The notes beneath the pieces are model-generated. The model had not been told where the DNA came from and did not search any database. It worked only from the letters and a program-made list of their open reading frames with translations. From NCBI RefSeq assembly GCF_016592155.1, contig NZ_AP024237.1, positions 2,666,001 through 2,730,000 on the forward strand: DNA of 64,000 nt, read 5' to 3'. Source of the stretch: Mycobacterium heckeshornense (lineage in GTDB: Bacteria > Actinomycetota > Actinomycetes > Mycobacteriales > Mycobacteriaceae). This document shows, in pieces, positions 55,450-64,000 of this stretch. Positions within the stretch are counted from its first letter, which is position 1. Each line of letters begins with the position of its first letter. The position numbers and the translations under genes were made by a program.

Positions 55450-56592
55450 CTACTGGCTCAGCTCGGGCGTCGTGCCGACCGGGCCCTCCACCGGCTTGCG
55501 CGCATCGGCCTCGGCCTTGGCCACCGCCTGCATGATCGCCGGATCGGTCTGCGTCGAGAACCAGTCGGCGATCTCGTCGCTGTCGTCTTCTGGCTTGGGC
55601 AAGTCGTCCTCGACCGGCGACGGGTGATACCGGTACACGCCGTCATCCCCGGGCGCCCCGAGCAGTTTGGTGAAACCCTGCAGGGCCGAGCCGAAGTCGC
55701 TGGGTATCACCCACACCTTGTTCGCTTCGCCCCGGCCGAGTTGCGGCAGCACCTGCAGGTACTGGTAGGCCAGCAGTTCCGGAGTGGGCCTGCCGGCCTT
55801 GATTGCGGCGAATGTCTTCTCGATGGCCTTGGCTTGGCCTTGGGCCTGCAGATAAGCCGCCGCCCGTTCGCCCTGCGCCCGCAGCATGCGGGACTGCCGG
55901 TCCGCCTCGGCCGCCAGGATCGCAGCCTGCTTGGCACCCTCGGCTTCCAGGATCTGCGCCTGTTTTTGCCCCTCGGCCTGTTTGATCGCCGACTCACGGG
56001 TGCCCTCCGCCGTCAAGATCATCGCCCGCTTCTCCCGGTCGGCTTTCATCTGCTTTTCCATCGAAGCCTGGATCGACGGCGGCGGGTCGATGCTGCGCAG
56101 CTCCACGCGCGCGACCCGCAGCCCCCAGCGTCCGGTGGCTTCGTCGAGCACGCCGCGCAGCTGCCTGTTGATGATCTCTCTCGACGTCAGGGTCTGTTCC
56201 AGCGTCATGCCGCCCACCACGTTGCGCAGCGTGGTGGTGGTCAGCTGCTCGACACCGACGATGTAGTTGCTGATCTCGTAGACCGCCGCCTGCGGGTTGG
56301 TCACCTGGAAATACACCACGGTGTCGATGTTGAGCGTGAGGTTGTCCTCGGTAATCACCGGCTGTGGCGGGAACGACACCACGCGCTCACGCAGATCGAC
56401 CCGAGCGCGGACGCGATCGATGAACGGCACCAGCAGCGTCAGCTGTCCGCTCACCGTGCGGCTGTACCGGCCCAAGCGTTCGATCACCGCGGCCTCCGCC
56501 TGCGGAATCAACGCCACCGATTTGGCCACCACGATCACGGCAAAGATCACTAAAGCAGCAAGCAACACCAGACCAGCAACCGCACCTTGCAT
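55450..56592 (-). CDS. SPFH/band-7 (stomatin-like) membrane protein (Rv1488-type)
   Basis: 380 residues. One N-terminal membrane helix (GLVLLAALVIFAVIVVAK), then the SPFH domain (PQAEAAVIERLGRYSRTVSGQL; VVSFPPQPVITEDNLTLNIDTVVYF). A long Ala/Glu/Gln coiled-coil follows (about 195-255, QMKADREKRAMILTAEGTRE...), then an acidic C-terminal region. Members form oligomeric membrane cages and scaffold microdomains. Followed 3' to 5' by its usual partner, an NfeD-like protein, 26 bp upstream on the same strand. Homologue of Rv1488 (381 residues). Confidence 0.93.
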   Translation of the reverse strand: MQGAVAGLVLLAALVIFAVIVVAKSVALIPQAEAAVIERLGRYSRTVSGQLTLLVPFIDRVRARVDLRERVVSFPPQPVITEDNLTLNIDTVVYFQVTNPQAAVYEISNYIVGVEQLTTTTLRNVVGGMTLEQTLTSREIINRQLRGVLDEATGRWGLRVARVELRSIDPPPSIQASMEKQMKADREKRAMILTAEGTRESAIKQAEGQKQAQILEAEGAKQAAILAAEADRQSRMLRAQGERAAAYLQAQGQAKAIEKTFAAIKAGRPTPELLAYQYLQVLPQLGRGEANKVWVIPSDFGSALQGFTKLLGAPGDDGVYRYHPSPVEDDLPKPEDDSDEIADWFSTQTDPAIMQAVAKAEADARKPVEGPVGTTPELSQ

Positions 56593-56618
56593 TGGTTTCT
56601 CCTATTGCTCTCGAGGGT

Positions 56619-57053
56619 TTAGGCGTTCTTCCACACCACCGCGGTGGCGCCGTCGATGCGCATGACGGTCACCAACTCGCCGGGCTCGTAGACGTCGGCC
56701 TCATTGAACGGCCGCGCCGTCCATACCTGACCGTCCAGCTTTACTTGACCCTCGTGTCGTGCGACGCGGTCGAGGACCAGCGCGCTTTTGCCCTCCAGCG
56801 CCTGCACCCCGGTGGCTATCTCCTTCGCCGGGGTCAGGCGCCGCCGTACCGCGGGCCGGACCACTGCCAGCAGCAGAACCGACACCACCAGGAACACCGC
56901 CCCGTCGGCCCACACCGGGGTGTCCAGCAGCCAACTTGTTGCGGCCGCCGCCAGCGCCCCGCCACCGAGCATCAGCAGGAACATGTCGCCGGTCAGCGCC
57001 TCCGCACCGGCGAGGCCCAACGCGAAGATCAGCCAGAGCAGGGCTGCGGGCAT
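56619..57053 (-). CDS. NfeD-like membrane protein with OB fold (Rv1487-type)
   Basis: 144 residues from the ATG at 57053, the length of Mtb Rv1487. Two to three membrane helices ([35 protein letters not shown] and [19 protein letters not shown]) are followed by a C-terminal NfeD1b OB-fold domain ([29 protein letters not shown] to VVWKNA). NfeD proteins pair with SPFH proteins in membrane microdomain organisation; gene order here keeps the pair. Confidence 0.93.
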   Translation of the reverse strand: MPAALLWLIFALGLAGAEALTGDMFLLMLGGGALAAAATSWLLDTPVWADGAVFLVVSVLLLAVVRPAVRRRLTPAKEIATGVQALEGKSALVLDRVARHEGQVKLDGQVWTARPFNEADVYEPGELVTVMRIDGATAVVWKNA

Positions 57054-57111
57054 GCGGTCAGGATATCGCGCGATCGGCCACAATCAGGGCGAACAACTAG
57101 ACTGCGAGAGC

Positions 57112-57969
57112 ATGTGGTGCCCCAGTGCGACGCTCTCGGTTTGGGCTAACGCTTGGCTTGCCGGTAAGGCGGCGCCCGACGACGTTCTGGACGCGCTATC
57201 ACATTGGGCGCCAAGACAATCCGTAACCGCGTATGATGCTGTCGCCGCCGGCCACACCGGTCTGCCGTGGCCGGATGTGCACGATGGTGGCGCGGTGTCG
57301 CTCTTGCAAACACTGCGTACCGCGGCTGGCCGGCCCGCGGTCCACGAACCGTCGGTGAACGTCGTCCTACCGGTGCCGGGCGATGTGCGCGGGCTGGCGG
57401 CCGGCACGCAGTTCGAGCGCGATGCACTGGCCGCCGGCGAGGCTGTGATCGTCGGCGATCCCGGCAATCAGTCCGTGGCCGTCGGGTTGGTTCCCGAGTG
57501 CCACTACGACGACTCCGATGACCGGGCCGATACACCCGAAGTGCTGTGCTGGACAGTGTATTCGCTGCCCGCCGTGCCCGTTATTGACCCGCACGAACTC
57601 GGCGAGGCGGAATACGCGCTGCGCTCGGCCGTGCGCTCGGCGGCCGATACCCTGGCCACGATCGGAATCGACAGCCCCACCACAGATGTCGACGATCCAC
57701 GTGCGCTGGTCGCGCAGTTGCTGGCAGCCTCGCGGCAGCACCGGATCCCCGAGCACGCACCGACGCGGGCGGTGCGAGTGCTGGAGAATGCGGCACATGT
57801 CGACGCGATCATCACGGTCAGCGCCGGGCTGAGCCGGTTGCCGATCGCGGCGCAATCCTTGTCGGAGACTCAGATCGCCGCCGACGCGCTGCGCCCGCTG
57901 GCCGGGGTGGTGCGTTCGGCGCGAATCGCCGCGGTCAGCGCGATCCTGCGGTCGGCGTGGCGGGGTTGA
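57112..57969 (+). CDS. conserved mycobacterial hypothetical protein (Rv1486c-type)
   Basis: 285 residues from the ATG at 57112; the in-frame extension upstream is antisense to nfeD and rejected. Visible features: [28 protein letters not shown] at the N-terminus, [25 protein letters not shown] in the middle, and an Ala-rich helical C-terminus ending [12 protein letters not shown]. No catalytic motif recognised. By position (between NfeD and ferrochelatase, opposite strand) it equals Rv1486c. Its last 35 bases overlap the convergent hemZ gene. Confidence 0.8.
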   Translation: MWCPSATLSVWANAWLAGKAAPDDVLDALSHWAPRQSVTAYDAVAAGHTGLPWPDVHDGGAVSLLQTLRTAAGRPAVHEPSVNVVLPVPGDVRGLAAGTQFERDALAAGEAVIVGDPGNQSVAVGLVPECHYDDSDDRADTPEVLCWTVYSLPAVPVIDPHELGEAEYALRSAVRSAADTLATIGIDSPTTDVDDPRALVAQLLAASRQHRIPEHAPTRAVRVLENAAHVDAIITVSAGLSRLPIAAQSLSETQIAADALRPLAGVVRSARIAAVSAILRSAWRG

Positions 57970-58996
57970 CGGCCGGCGGGCATGCGGCGACGCAGTGCGG
58001 CGGTCGGCATGGCGCGCCGTTGACGCTGGCCCCGCAGCCGGGCACCGGGTCGGGTCCGCTGACCCGCTGCGGTGCACGGCCATAGCGCATTTCGTCGATC
58101 AGATCGACCGCTAGCCGCGCAAATCGCCGATCGGCGTTGGGGGTGCCGGCCCGCGCGAACGCCATGCCTGCCGCCTCGGCCTGCCCCCGCAGTTCGTGGT
58201 CGAGATCCCACACCACCTCGATATGGTCGGCGACGAATCCGATGGGGCAGATGATGACAGCTTTCACGCCCGCGTCAGCAAGAGTGGTGAGATGATCGGC
58301 GACATCGGGTTCCAGCCAAGGGATTTGGGGTGGACCCGATCGGGACTGCCATACCAGATCGTAATCGCAGTAGTCGACAGCATCTGCAACTAGCCTTGCA
58401 GCATAAGCGACTTGACGGCTGTAAAGGTGCGGTCCGCAGCGCTCATCAGCGGCCACCGGAATCGAGTGTGCGGTAAACACCAGCCGTGCACCGGCGCACA
58501 CCGTGTCGGCGGCGTTACGGACTGCCTCGGCGAACATCTCGACGAACAGCGGGTGGTCGAAATACGGCCGGAGCTTGACCAGCTCGGGTGCGTCCGGCCC
58601 CGCTGCTGCCCGGGCCCGAGCGATGTCTTCCACGTATTGGGTGCAGCTGGAATACCCGCTCCACGCCGACGTGGTGAACACTGCTGCGCAGCGAATCTCG
58701 TCGTCGCGCATCGCAACAACCGCATCCTCGACATAAGGTTCCCAATTACGGTTACCGAAATACACCGGCAGCCGCAGACCACGGTCGGCAAGTTCGGCTC
58801 GCAGTTCGGCCACCAACGCCCGGTTGATGGCGTTGATCGGCGAGATCCCGCCGAAATGCAGATAGTGCTCGGCGACCTCGTCGAGACGCTGCCGCGGCAC
58901 GTCGCGTCCGCGGGTGACGTTTTCCAGAAACGGCCGTACCTGGTCGGGTCCCTCCGGTCCGCCGAAGGACAGCAGCAGGACGGCGTCAAACCGCAT
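57935..58996 (-). CDS. hemZ: ferrochelatase (coproporphyrin ferrochelatase) HemZ/HemH
   Basis: Inserts Fe2+ into the porphyrin in haem synthesis; actinobacterial enzymes act on coproporphyrin III. 353 residues from the ATG at 58996. Motifs: [14 protein letters not shown] at the N-terminus, [32 protein letters not shown] (catalytic His) and the Glu-containing [15 protein letters not shown]. The C-terminal tail [20 protein letters not shown] is cysteine-rich, consistent with the [2Fe-2S] cluster reported for mycobacterial ferrochelatase. Overlaps the inhA stop (ATGA), so it is coupled to fabG1-inhA. Confidence 0.95.
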   Translation of the reverse strand: MRFDAVLLLSFGGPEGPDQVRPFLENVTRGRDVPRQRLDEVAEHYLHFGGISPINAINRALVAELRAELADRGLRLPVYFGNRNWEPYVEDAVVAMRDDEIRCAAVFTTSAWSGYSSCTQYVEDIARARAAAGPDAPELVKLRPYFDHPLFVEMFAEAVRNAADTVCAGARLVFTAHSIPVAADERCGPHLYSRQVAYAARLVADAVDYCDYDLVWQSRSGPPQIPWLEPDVADHLTTLADAGVKAVIICPIGFVADHIEVVWDLDHELRGQAEAAGMAFARAGTPNADRRFARLAVDLIDEMRYGRAPQRVSGPDPVPGCGASVNGAPCRPPHCVAACPPAVNPATPTAGSR

Positions 58997-59805
58997 CAGA
59001 GCAACTGGGTATGCGCGCCACCATCGGCATAGATGATGTCCCCCGTGGTGGCCGGCAGCCAGTCCGACAGGACCGCGCACACCGTTTTGGCGACCGGTGT
59101 GGCGTCCTTCATGTCCCAACCGATCGGGGCGCGCTGGTCCCATCCCTGTTCGAGCAGTTCCATGTGTTTGCTGGCTTCCTCCCCGAGTGCGCCACCGACG
59201 ATCGCGCTCATCGCCAGTGTCCGAATAGGCCCGGCAGCAACAAGATTGGACCGCACACCGTGTTGGCCGGCCTCGCGCGCGACAAACCGGTTCACTGATT
59301 CGAGCGCACTTTTGGCCACCGTCATCCAGTTGTACGCCGGCATCGCCCGGGACGGGTCGAAGTCCATGCCGACGATCGCTCCACCGCGATTCATGATCGG
59401 CAACAACGCTTTCGCCAGCGAAGCGTACGAGTACGCCGAAATGTGAATACCCTTGGCGACGTCCTCGAACGGCGCGTCGAAGAACGGGTTGATGCCCATC
59501 CCGCTGGGTGGCATAAAGCCGATCGAGTGCACCACGCCGTCGAGCCTGTTGTCCTCCCCGATGACCTGGACCACTCGGTCGGCCAGCGTTTCGAGGTGCT
59601 CGTTGTTTTGCACGTCAAGTTCCAGCAGCGGCGGCTTCTGCGGCAGCCGGTCGAGGATGCGGTCGATCAGCCGCAGCCGGTCAAACCCGGTGCAGACCAG
59701 CTGTGCGCCCTGTTCCTGCGCGACGCGGGCGATGTGGAACGCGATCGACGCGTCGGTGATGATCCCGGTGACCAGGATCCGTTTGCCTTCCAGCAGTCCT
59801 GCCAT
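58996..59805 (-). CDS. inhA: NADH-dependent enoyl-ACP reductase InhA
   Basis: FAS-II enoyl reductase for mycolic acid synthesis and target of isoniazid-NAD and ethionamide. 269 residues, identical in length to Mtb InhA. The glycine-rich NADH loop [17 protein letters not shown] contains Ile16 and Ile21; Ser94-Ile95 are in [10 protein letters not shown]. The catalytic Tyr/Lys pair is in [14 protein letters not shown] (Tyr158, Lys165 numbering). All classic resistance positions I can place (I16, I21, S94, I95) carry the susceptible residue. Operon fabG1-inhA-hemZ, 20 bp after fabG1, with AGGAC-type ribosome site. Confidence 0.98.
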   Translation of the reverse strand: MAGLLEGKRILVTGIITDASIAFHIARVAQEQGAQLVCTGFDRLRLIDRILDRLPQKPPLLELDVQNNEHLETLADRVVQVIGEDNRLDGVVHSIGFMPPSGMGINPFFDAPFEDVAKGIHISAYSYASLAKALLPIMNRGGAIVGMDFDPSRAMPAYNWMTVAKSALESVNRFVAREAGQHGVRSNLVAAGPIRTLAMSAIVGGALGEEASKHMELLEQGWDQRAPIGWDMKDATPVAKTVCAVLSDWLPATTGDIIYADGGAHTQLL

Positions 59806-59825
59806 GTCCGTCCTTTGTCGAGTCC

Positions 59826-60594
<769 letters not shown>

Positions 60595-60596
60595 AT

Positions 60597-60660
60597 CGCC
60601 GAGCGGCCACGTATGACACGCCTTTCGCGGCGGAGGTGTGCGTTAAGTGGCCACTCGACG
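60597..60660. repeat. 64-bp palindrome between the vWA gene stop and the fabG1 promoter
   Basis: Outer arms 60597-60610 and 60647-60660 pair at 12 of 14 positions (cgccgagcggccac / complement of gtggccactcgacg), with further partial pairing inside (gacacgcc with ggtgtgc). It starts 8 bp from the vWA stop and ends 3 bp from the conserved fabG1 promoter block, so it overlaps any -35 region. It could be terminator for the ripA-side operon, promoter element, or both. Confidence 0.7.
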
Positions 60661-60668
60661 AGCGAAAA

Positions 60669-61676
60669 TCAGGTCGGCAGACGCCGGTTGATCAGCAGCG
60701 CCGCCAACCCGGCCAGCGCGAGGATCAGCGAACCCAGCCGCAACCAGCCGACACTGGCGTCGCCCCTGATCGTTTCGTAGCCGATCTGCTGCTGCAGCGT
60801 CGAGTAAACCTGCTTGAGTTCCTGCAAGTTGGACGCGTTGTAGGCGTTGCCGCCGGACAGCTCGGCGACCTTTTTCATCGTGGTGTCATCAACCGGCACC
60901 GGCTGGCGCTGGCCGTTGATCTCGACGAAGCCGTACGGTGTGCCGAACGATATGGTCGAGATCGGCACCCCCTGGTCCTTGGCGGTGCGCGCGGCGGTGA
61001 ACGCGCCCTTAGGGTTGTCGGGGTTGGTCGGCACGGTTTCCTTGCCGTCGGAGAACAACACGATCCGCGCCGGCGGCGGGGTGTCGCCGCCGCCGATCAC
61101 CGCCCCCACGGTGGCGATCGCCTGCAGCGCGGTGAAGATGCCCTCGCCGGTGGCGGTGCGGTCGGCGAACTGCAACTTGTCCAGCGCGGCCTTGGTGGCC
61201 GCCCGGTTGGTGGTCGGTGAGACCAGCACGGTCGCGGTGCCCGCATAGGAGATCAGCCCCAGGTTGATGCCGGGCGTCAGCTCGTCGGCGAACGTCTTGG
61301 CGGCCTCCTGCGCGGCAACCATGCGGTTGGGTTCGACGTCGGTGGCCCGCATCGACTGCGACACGTCGATGACCAGCATCACCACCGCGCGGTTGCGGGG
61401 AATCCGCACGTCGTGGGTCGGGCCGGCCATCGCGATCGTCAGCAGCAGCAGCGCCGCCACCAACAGGGTCGCCGGCAGGTGCCGCCACCGCGTTGGCCGC
61501 CGCGGTGCGACGCTTTCCAGCAACTCCATGTTGGCGAACCGCAGCATCCGCCGCTGCCGGGCCACCTGCATGATGATGTAGAGCGCGACAATGCCGAGGA
61601 CGACCAGCAAAAACAGGAAAAACCAGGGGTGCGCGAAGCCCGACAGCGTCATCGGCCCGAGTAGCGGCAGCGTCAT
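60669..61676 (-). CDS. von Willebrand factor A-domain membrane protein (Rv1481-type)
   Basis: 335 residues, the same length as Rv1481. Two membrane helices at the N-terminus ([42 protein letters not shown]) anchor a vWA domain. The MIDAS motif is [12 protein letters not shown] (D-x-S-x-S), continued by TGEGIFTAL and FSDGKET. A final helix ([16 protein letters not shown]) closes the protein. Part of the MoxR-DUF58-vWA set, in which the MoxR AAA+ ATPase probably acts as chaperone for metal-dependent assembly of membrane or wall complexes. ATG at 61676 lies 16 bp after the DUF58 gene. Confidence 0.94.
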   Translation of the reverse strand: MTLPLLGPMTLSGFAHPWFFLFLLVVLGIVALYIIMQVARQRRMLRFANMELLESVAPRRPTRWRHLPATLLVAALLLLTIAMAGPTHDVRIPRNRAVVMLVIDVSQSMRATDVEPNRMVAAQEAAKTFADELTPGINLGLISYAGTATVLVSPTTNRAATKAALDKLQFADRTATGEGIFTALQAIATVGAVIGGGDTPPPARIVLFSDGKETVPTNPDNPKGAFTAARTAKDQGVPISTISFGTPYGFVEINGQRQPVPVDDTTMKKVAELSGGNAYNASNLQELKQVYSTLQQQIGYETIRGDASVGWLRLGSLILALAGLAALLINRRLPT

Positions 61677-61692
61677 CGCAGACCTGGACCCG

Positions 61693-62659
61693 TCACTGCA
61701 GTCCCGCCAAAGCTCCTCGCCGGCGCGATTCGACGAACCGGACGATGTCGGCGATCCAGTCGCGGTCGGTGCGCAGCGACAGCAGCGGCGCACCGCACCC
61801 GCGCAGCGTCTGGGCCACCTCGGCGCGGTGCGCCGACGCCGCCCTCGCGAAGTCGTCACGCAGCTGCGAGTCGATGGTGAACTCGCGGATCACACCGGAC
61901 TCGGCGTCTTGCAAGATGACATCGCCGACGTCGGGCAGCTCGACATCACGGGGGTCGAGCACTTCGATACCGAGCACCTCATGTCGGCCGGCGATAGCGC
62001 GCAGCGGACGCGTCCAGTTGATCGGTCCAAGGAAATCACTGATGATCACGGCCATTCCGCGGCGCCGTTGCGGCCGCCGCAATGCGTCGATGGCGCCGGC
62101 CAGATCACCGCGCACCCCCACCGGGGCCTTGGGCGTGGTCGCGATGGTGCGCAACAGCGTCTGCTCATGCATCCGCCCGGAGCGGGCCGGCACCCGGATC
62201 ATCCGCTCCCCGTTGGAGATCAGCGCACCCAGCCGATTACCGCCACCGCTGTTGAGGAAAGTGATCGCGGCTGCGGCCGCCACCGCCAGGTCACGCTTTT
62301 CGCAGACGGTGGTACCGAAGTCCAGGCTTGCCGACATGTCGACCACCAGCCAGGTCTCCAGTTCCCGGTCGGCGATCATCTCACGCACGTGCGGGACCGT
62401 GGTGCGCGCGGTGACCGCCCAATCCATGCGGCGGACGTCGTCGCCGGGCTGATAGAGCCTCGACTCCCCCCGGCTCGGTACCCGGCCCGGGGAGCAGTCC
62501 GAGGTGATCGCCGTGCAGCATCCCGTCGAGTTTGCGTTTGACGGTCAGCTCCAAGGTGCGCAGCGCCGCCGACAGCTTCGGGTCGTCGATCTCCCCGCGC
62601 AGCATCGACGGCGGAGGATTAGCCGCGGGATTCACCGCAGCCGAACGAGCCTCGGTCAC
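61693..62659 (-). pseudogene. DUF58 protein (Rv1480-type), one G-run frameshift
   Basis: The N-terminal 65 residues (GTG at 62659; SMLRGEIDDPKLSAALRTLE; GDHLGLLPGPGTEPG) are in one frame. The remainder (PGDDVRRMDW onward, then ETWLVVDMSASLDFGT and GMAVIISDFLGPINW) is in another. The switch is at the C-run 62466-62471 (6 bases, 5 expected), where the intact protein would read PGESRLYQPGDD. Correcting it gives 321 residues, close to the 317 recalled for Rv1480. A vWA-like fold with an altered metal site is typical. GTGA overlap with moxR1. A sequencing artefact is more likely than decay. Confidence 0.88.
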
Positions 62660-63791
62660 CGACCGCCAGCCGCCGCCGCAGCCTGCATCACCGGCGGCAC
62701 CGAATGTCCTTGCTGTGGAACAGCATTCACCTGCGGCAAGGCAACCGTCTGCAGGACCCTGTTGATGACGATCTCCGGTGAGATTTCATCGGCGAGCGCA
62801 TCATAGGTGAGCACCAGGCGGTGCCGCAGCACGTCGGGAATGACTTCGATGACGTCTTGCGGGATCACGTAGTCGCGGCCCCGCACCAGCGCCAGCGAGC
62901 GGGCAGCAGCGATGATGCCCAGCGAGGCGCGCGGCGAGGCGCCGAACGCTACCCAGCTCTTGACGTCGTTCATGCCGAGCTGCTCGGGGTGGCGGGTGGC
63001 GGTGACCACGCGGACCACGTAGTCGACCAGCGCGTGGTGGACGAAGTTGTTGGCCGCGATGTCCTGCAGCCGCAACAGGTCACCGGTCTGCAGCACCTGC
63101 TTGGGTGTCGGGGGGGGGTGACACCCATCCGGTAGATGATCTCGCGCTCTTCTTCCGGCGACGGGTAGCCGACGTTGATCTTGAACAGGAAACGGTCACG
63201 CTGGGCTTCTGGCAGCGGGTAGACACCTTCGTGCTCGATCGGGTTCTGGGTCGCCATGACCAAAAACGGGTTGGGCATCGGAAAGGTCTTGCCGCCGATG
63301 GACACGTGGCGCTCCTGCATGACCTCCAGCAGCGCGGACTGCACCTTGGCCGGAGCCCGGTTGATTTCGTCGGCGAGCAGGAAGTTGACCACCACGGGAC
63401 CCAGTTCGGTGTCGAACTCCTCCTTGCCCTGCCGATAGATGCGAGTACCGATGATGTCGGTGGGCACCAGGTCGGGCGTGAACTGGATGCGGGCGAACGT
63501 TCCGCCGACCACCCGGGCGAAGGTCTCGACCGCCAGGGTCTTGGCCACCCCGGGCACCCCTTCGAGCAGTACATGACCCTTGGAGAGCAACCCAACCAGC
63601 ATCCGCTCGACCAGCTGGTCCTGGCCGACGATGATCCGCTTGACCTCGAAGATGGCCCGCTCGAGGGTGTGCACTTCGGCGGCCAACCCGTTGCCGCCGG
63701 CCGGCGGCGCCGCGTGCGCCGGGGATGTCGGGGGCCCGCTCGGGCCAGGGTAACCGCTGGCGCCCGGGGGCGGCCCACCTGGTGATGTCAT
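62656..63791 (-). pseudogene. moxR1: MoxR1 AAA+ ATPase, one C-run frameshift
   Basis: AAA+ chaperone-like ATPase. From the ATG at 63791: a Gly/Pro-rich leader, then LEGVPGVAKTLAVE (Walker A), LLADEINRAPAKVQ (Walker B) and MATQNPIEHEGVYPLPEAQRDRF (sensor 1 and MoxR signature). At the 9-base run 63110-63118 the frame is lost; the rest (VLQTGDLLRLQDIAANNFVHHA onward to AAAAGGR) continues in another frame. Taking out two bases gives 377 residues, the size I recall for Mtb MoxR1 (Rv1479). Homopolymer error is therefore the leading explanation. Operon ripB side upstream, DUF58 downstream. Confidence 0.9.
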
Positions 63792-63923
63792 CGACTTTCC
63801 TTCACGGCTCGACCTTCACAGCTCCTTCAGACATGACTGCCGACGCGACCGGCGTCGCGGGGCAGCGGCATGCCCTCGTCCAACTATTCCAGGCCACCGG
63901 GATTCCGTCGACGTGACCGGGTC

Positions 63924-64000
63924 TTAGTACTCGATGATGCGGGTGACATACGGCGTCATCCCTTCCGTGCGCACCGGGCTGACGGTGACTTTGCCGGCGA
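63924..64000 (-). CDS. ripB: RipB-type NlpC/P60 endopeptidase, C-terminal fragment (window edge)
   Basis: The last 24 codons and the TAA stop of a gene entering from the right edge. The translation AGKVTVSPVRTEGMTPYVTR then IIEY is the end of an NlpC/P60 domain, very like RipB/RipA (Rv1478/Rv1477), which lie upstream of moxR1 in Mtb. The gap to moxR1 (63792-63923) shows no other gene. RipB hydrolyses D-Glu-mDAP bonds of peptidoglycan during cell separation; the catalytic region is outside the window. Confidence 0.8.
   Translation of the reverse strand, partial: AGKVTVSPVRTEGMTPYVTRIIEY

Overview
This window is chromosomal DNA of a high-GC Mycobacterium, most like the slow growers. Gene content, gene order and protein sequences follow the M. 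tuberculosis (Mtb) H37Rv map closely. The window covers homologues of Rv1571 down to Rv1530, then jumps directly to Rv1497 and runs down to Rv1478, drawn with the inhA side on the right. Markers include inhA/fabG1, dnaE1, ileS with an actinobacterial T-box, glbN, the treXYZ cluster, mutAB-meaB, moxR1 and ripB/ripD. All assignments come from recalled family motifs and remembered Mtb homologues; no database search was run.

Layout. 1-3.7 kb: biotin operon bioA-bioF-bioD followed by a partial Rv1571-type gene, with a divergent small membrane protein. 3.9-6.7 kb: ripD (catalytically degenerate NlpC/P60) and a membrane acyltransferase. 6.7-12.9 kb: treX-treY-treZ, glycogen/alpha-glucan to trehalose. 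12.9-15.8 kb: PAP2 phosphatase, ilvA and a Ddn-like F420 protein. 15.9-18.0 kb: a 1900-bp IS1182-family element inserted at CTAG in a small membrane-protein gene. 18-25.4 kb: fadD11-like ligase, amidohydrolase, dnaE1, glbN. 25.5-35.4 kb: methyltransferase, RluA-type synthase, lspA, ansA, dinX (two frameshifts), a second methyltransferase, an AbiEi/DUF559-like gene bracketed by twin 63-bp palindromes, ileS with T-box leader, and an ACT-ACT protein. 35.5-37.2 kb: lipase, a palindrome pair, and an Mg2+ M-box riboswitch whose leader carries a short ORF before an Rv1535-like gene. 37.2-42.6 kb: a redox/TetR cluster (NMO-TetR-BVMO, thioesterase, ADH-CMD) with the same operator-like palindrome at both promoter regions. 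42.9-49.7 kb: TB8.4-like secreted protein, lipL, meaB, mutB, mutA. 49.9-55.3 kb: TVP38-type membrane protein, a two-component system, a large proline/glycine-rich protein, a second Ddn-like protein. 55.4-64 kb: SPFH/NfeD pair, Rv1486c homologue, ferrochelatase, inhA, fabG1, the vWA-DUF58-moxR1 genes and the 3' end of ripB.

Two general points. First, four frameshifts (two in dinX, one each in the DUF58 gene and moxR1) all lie in runs of G/C. Removing the extra bases restores family-like lengths, so homopolymer sequencing error is the leading explanation. Second, several intergenic gaps are almost completely filled by long inverted repeats that start right at stop codons, possibly U-tail-less terminators or a mobile palindromic repeat family.

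The most attractive leads for new biology are the twin palindromes around the AbiEi/DUF559 gene, the putative TetR regulon sharing GATTGA-N4-TCAATC, and the M-box leader with its strongly initiated short ORF. I saw no CRISPR array, tRNA, rRNA or prophage.
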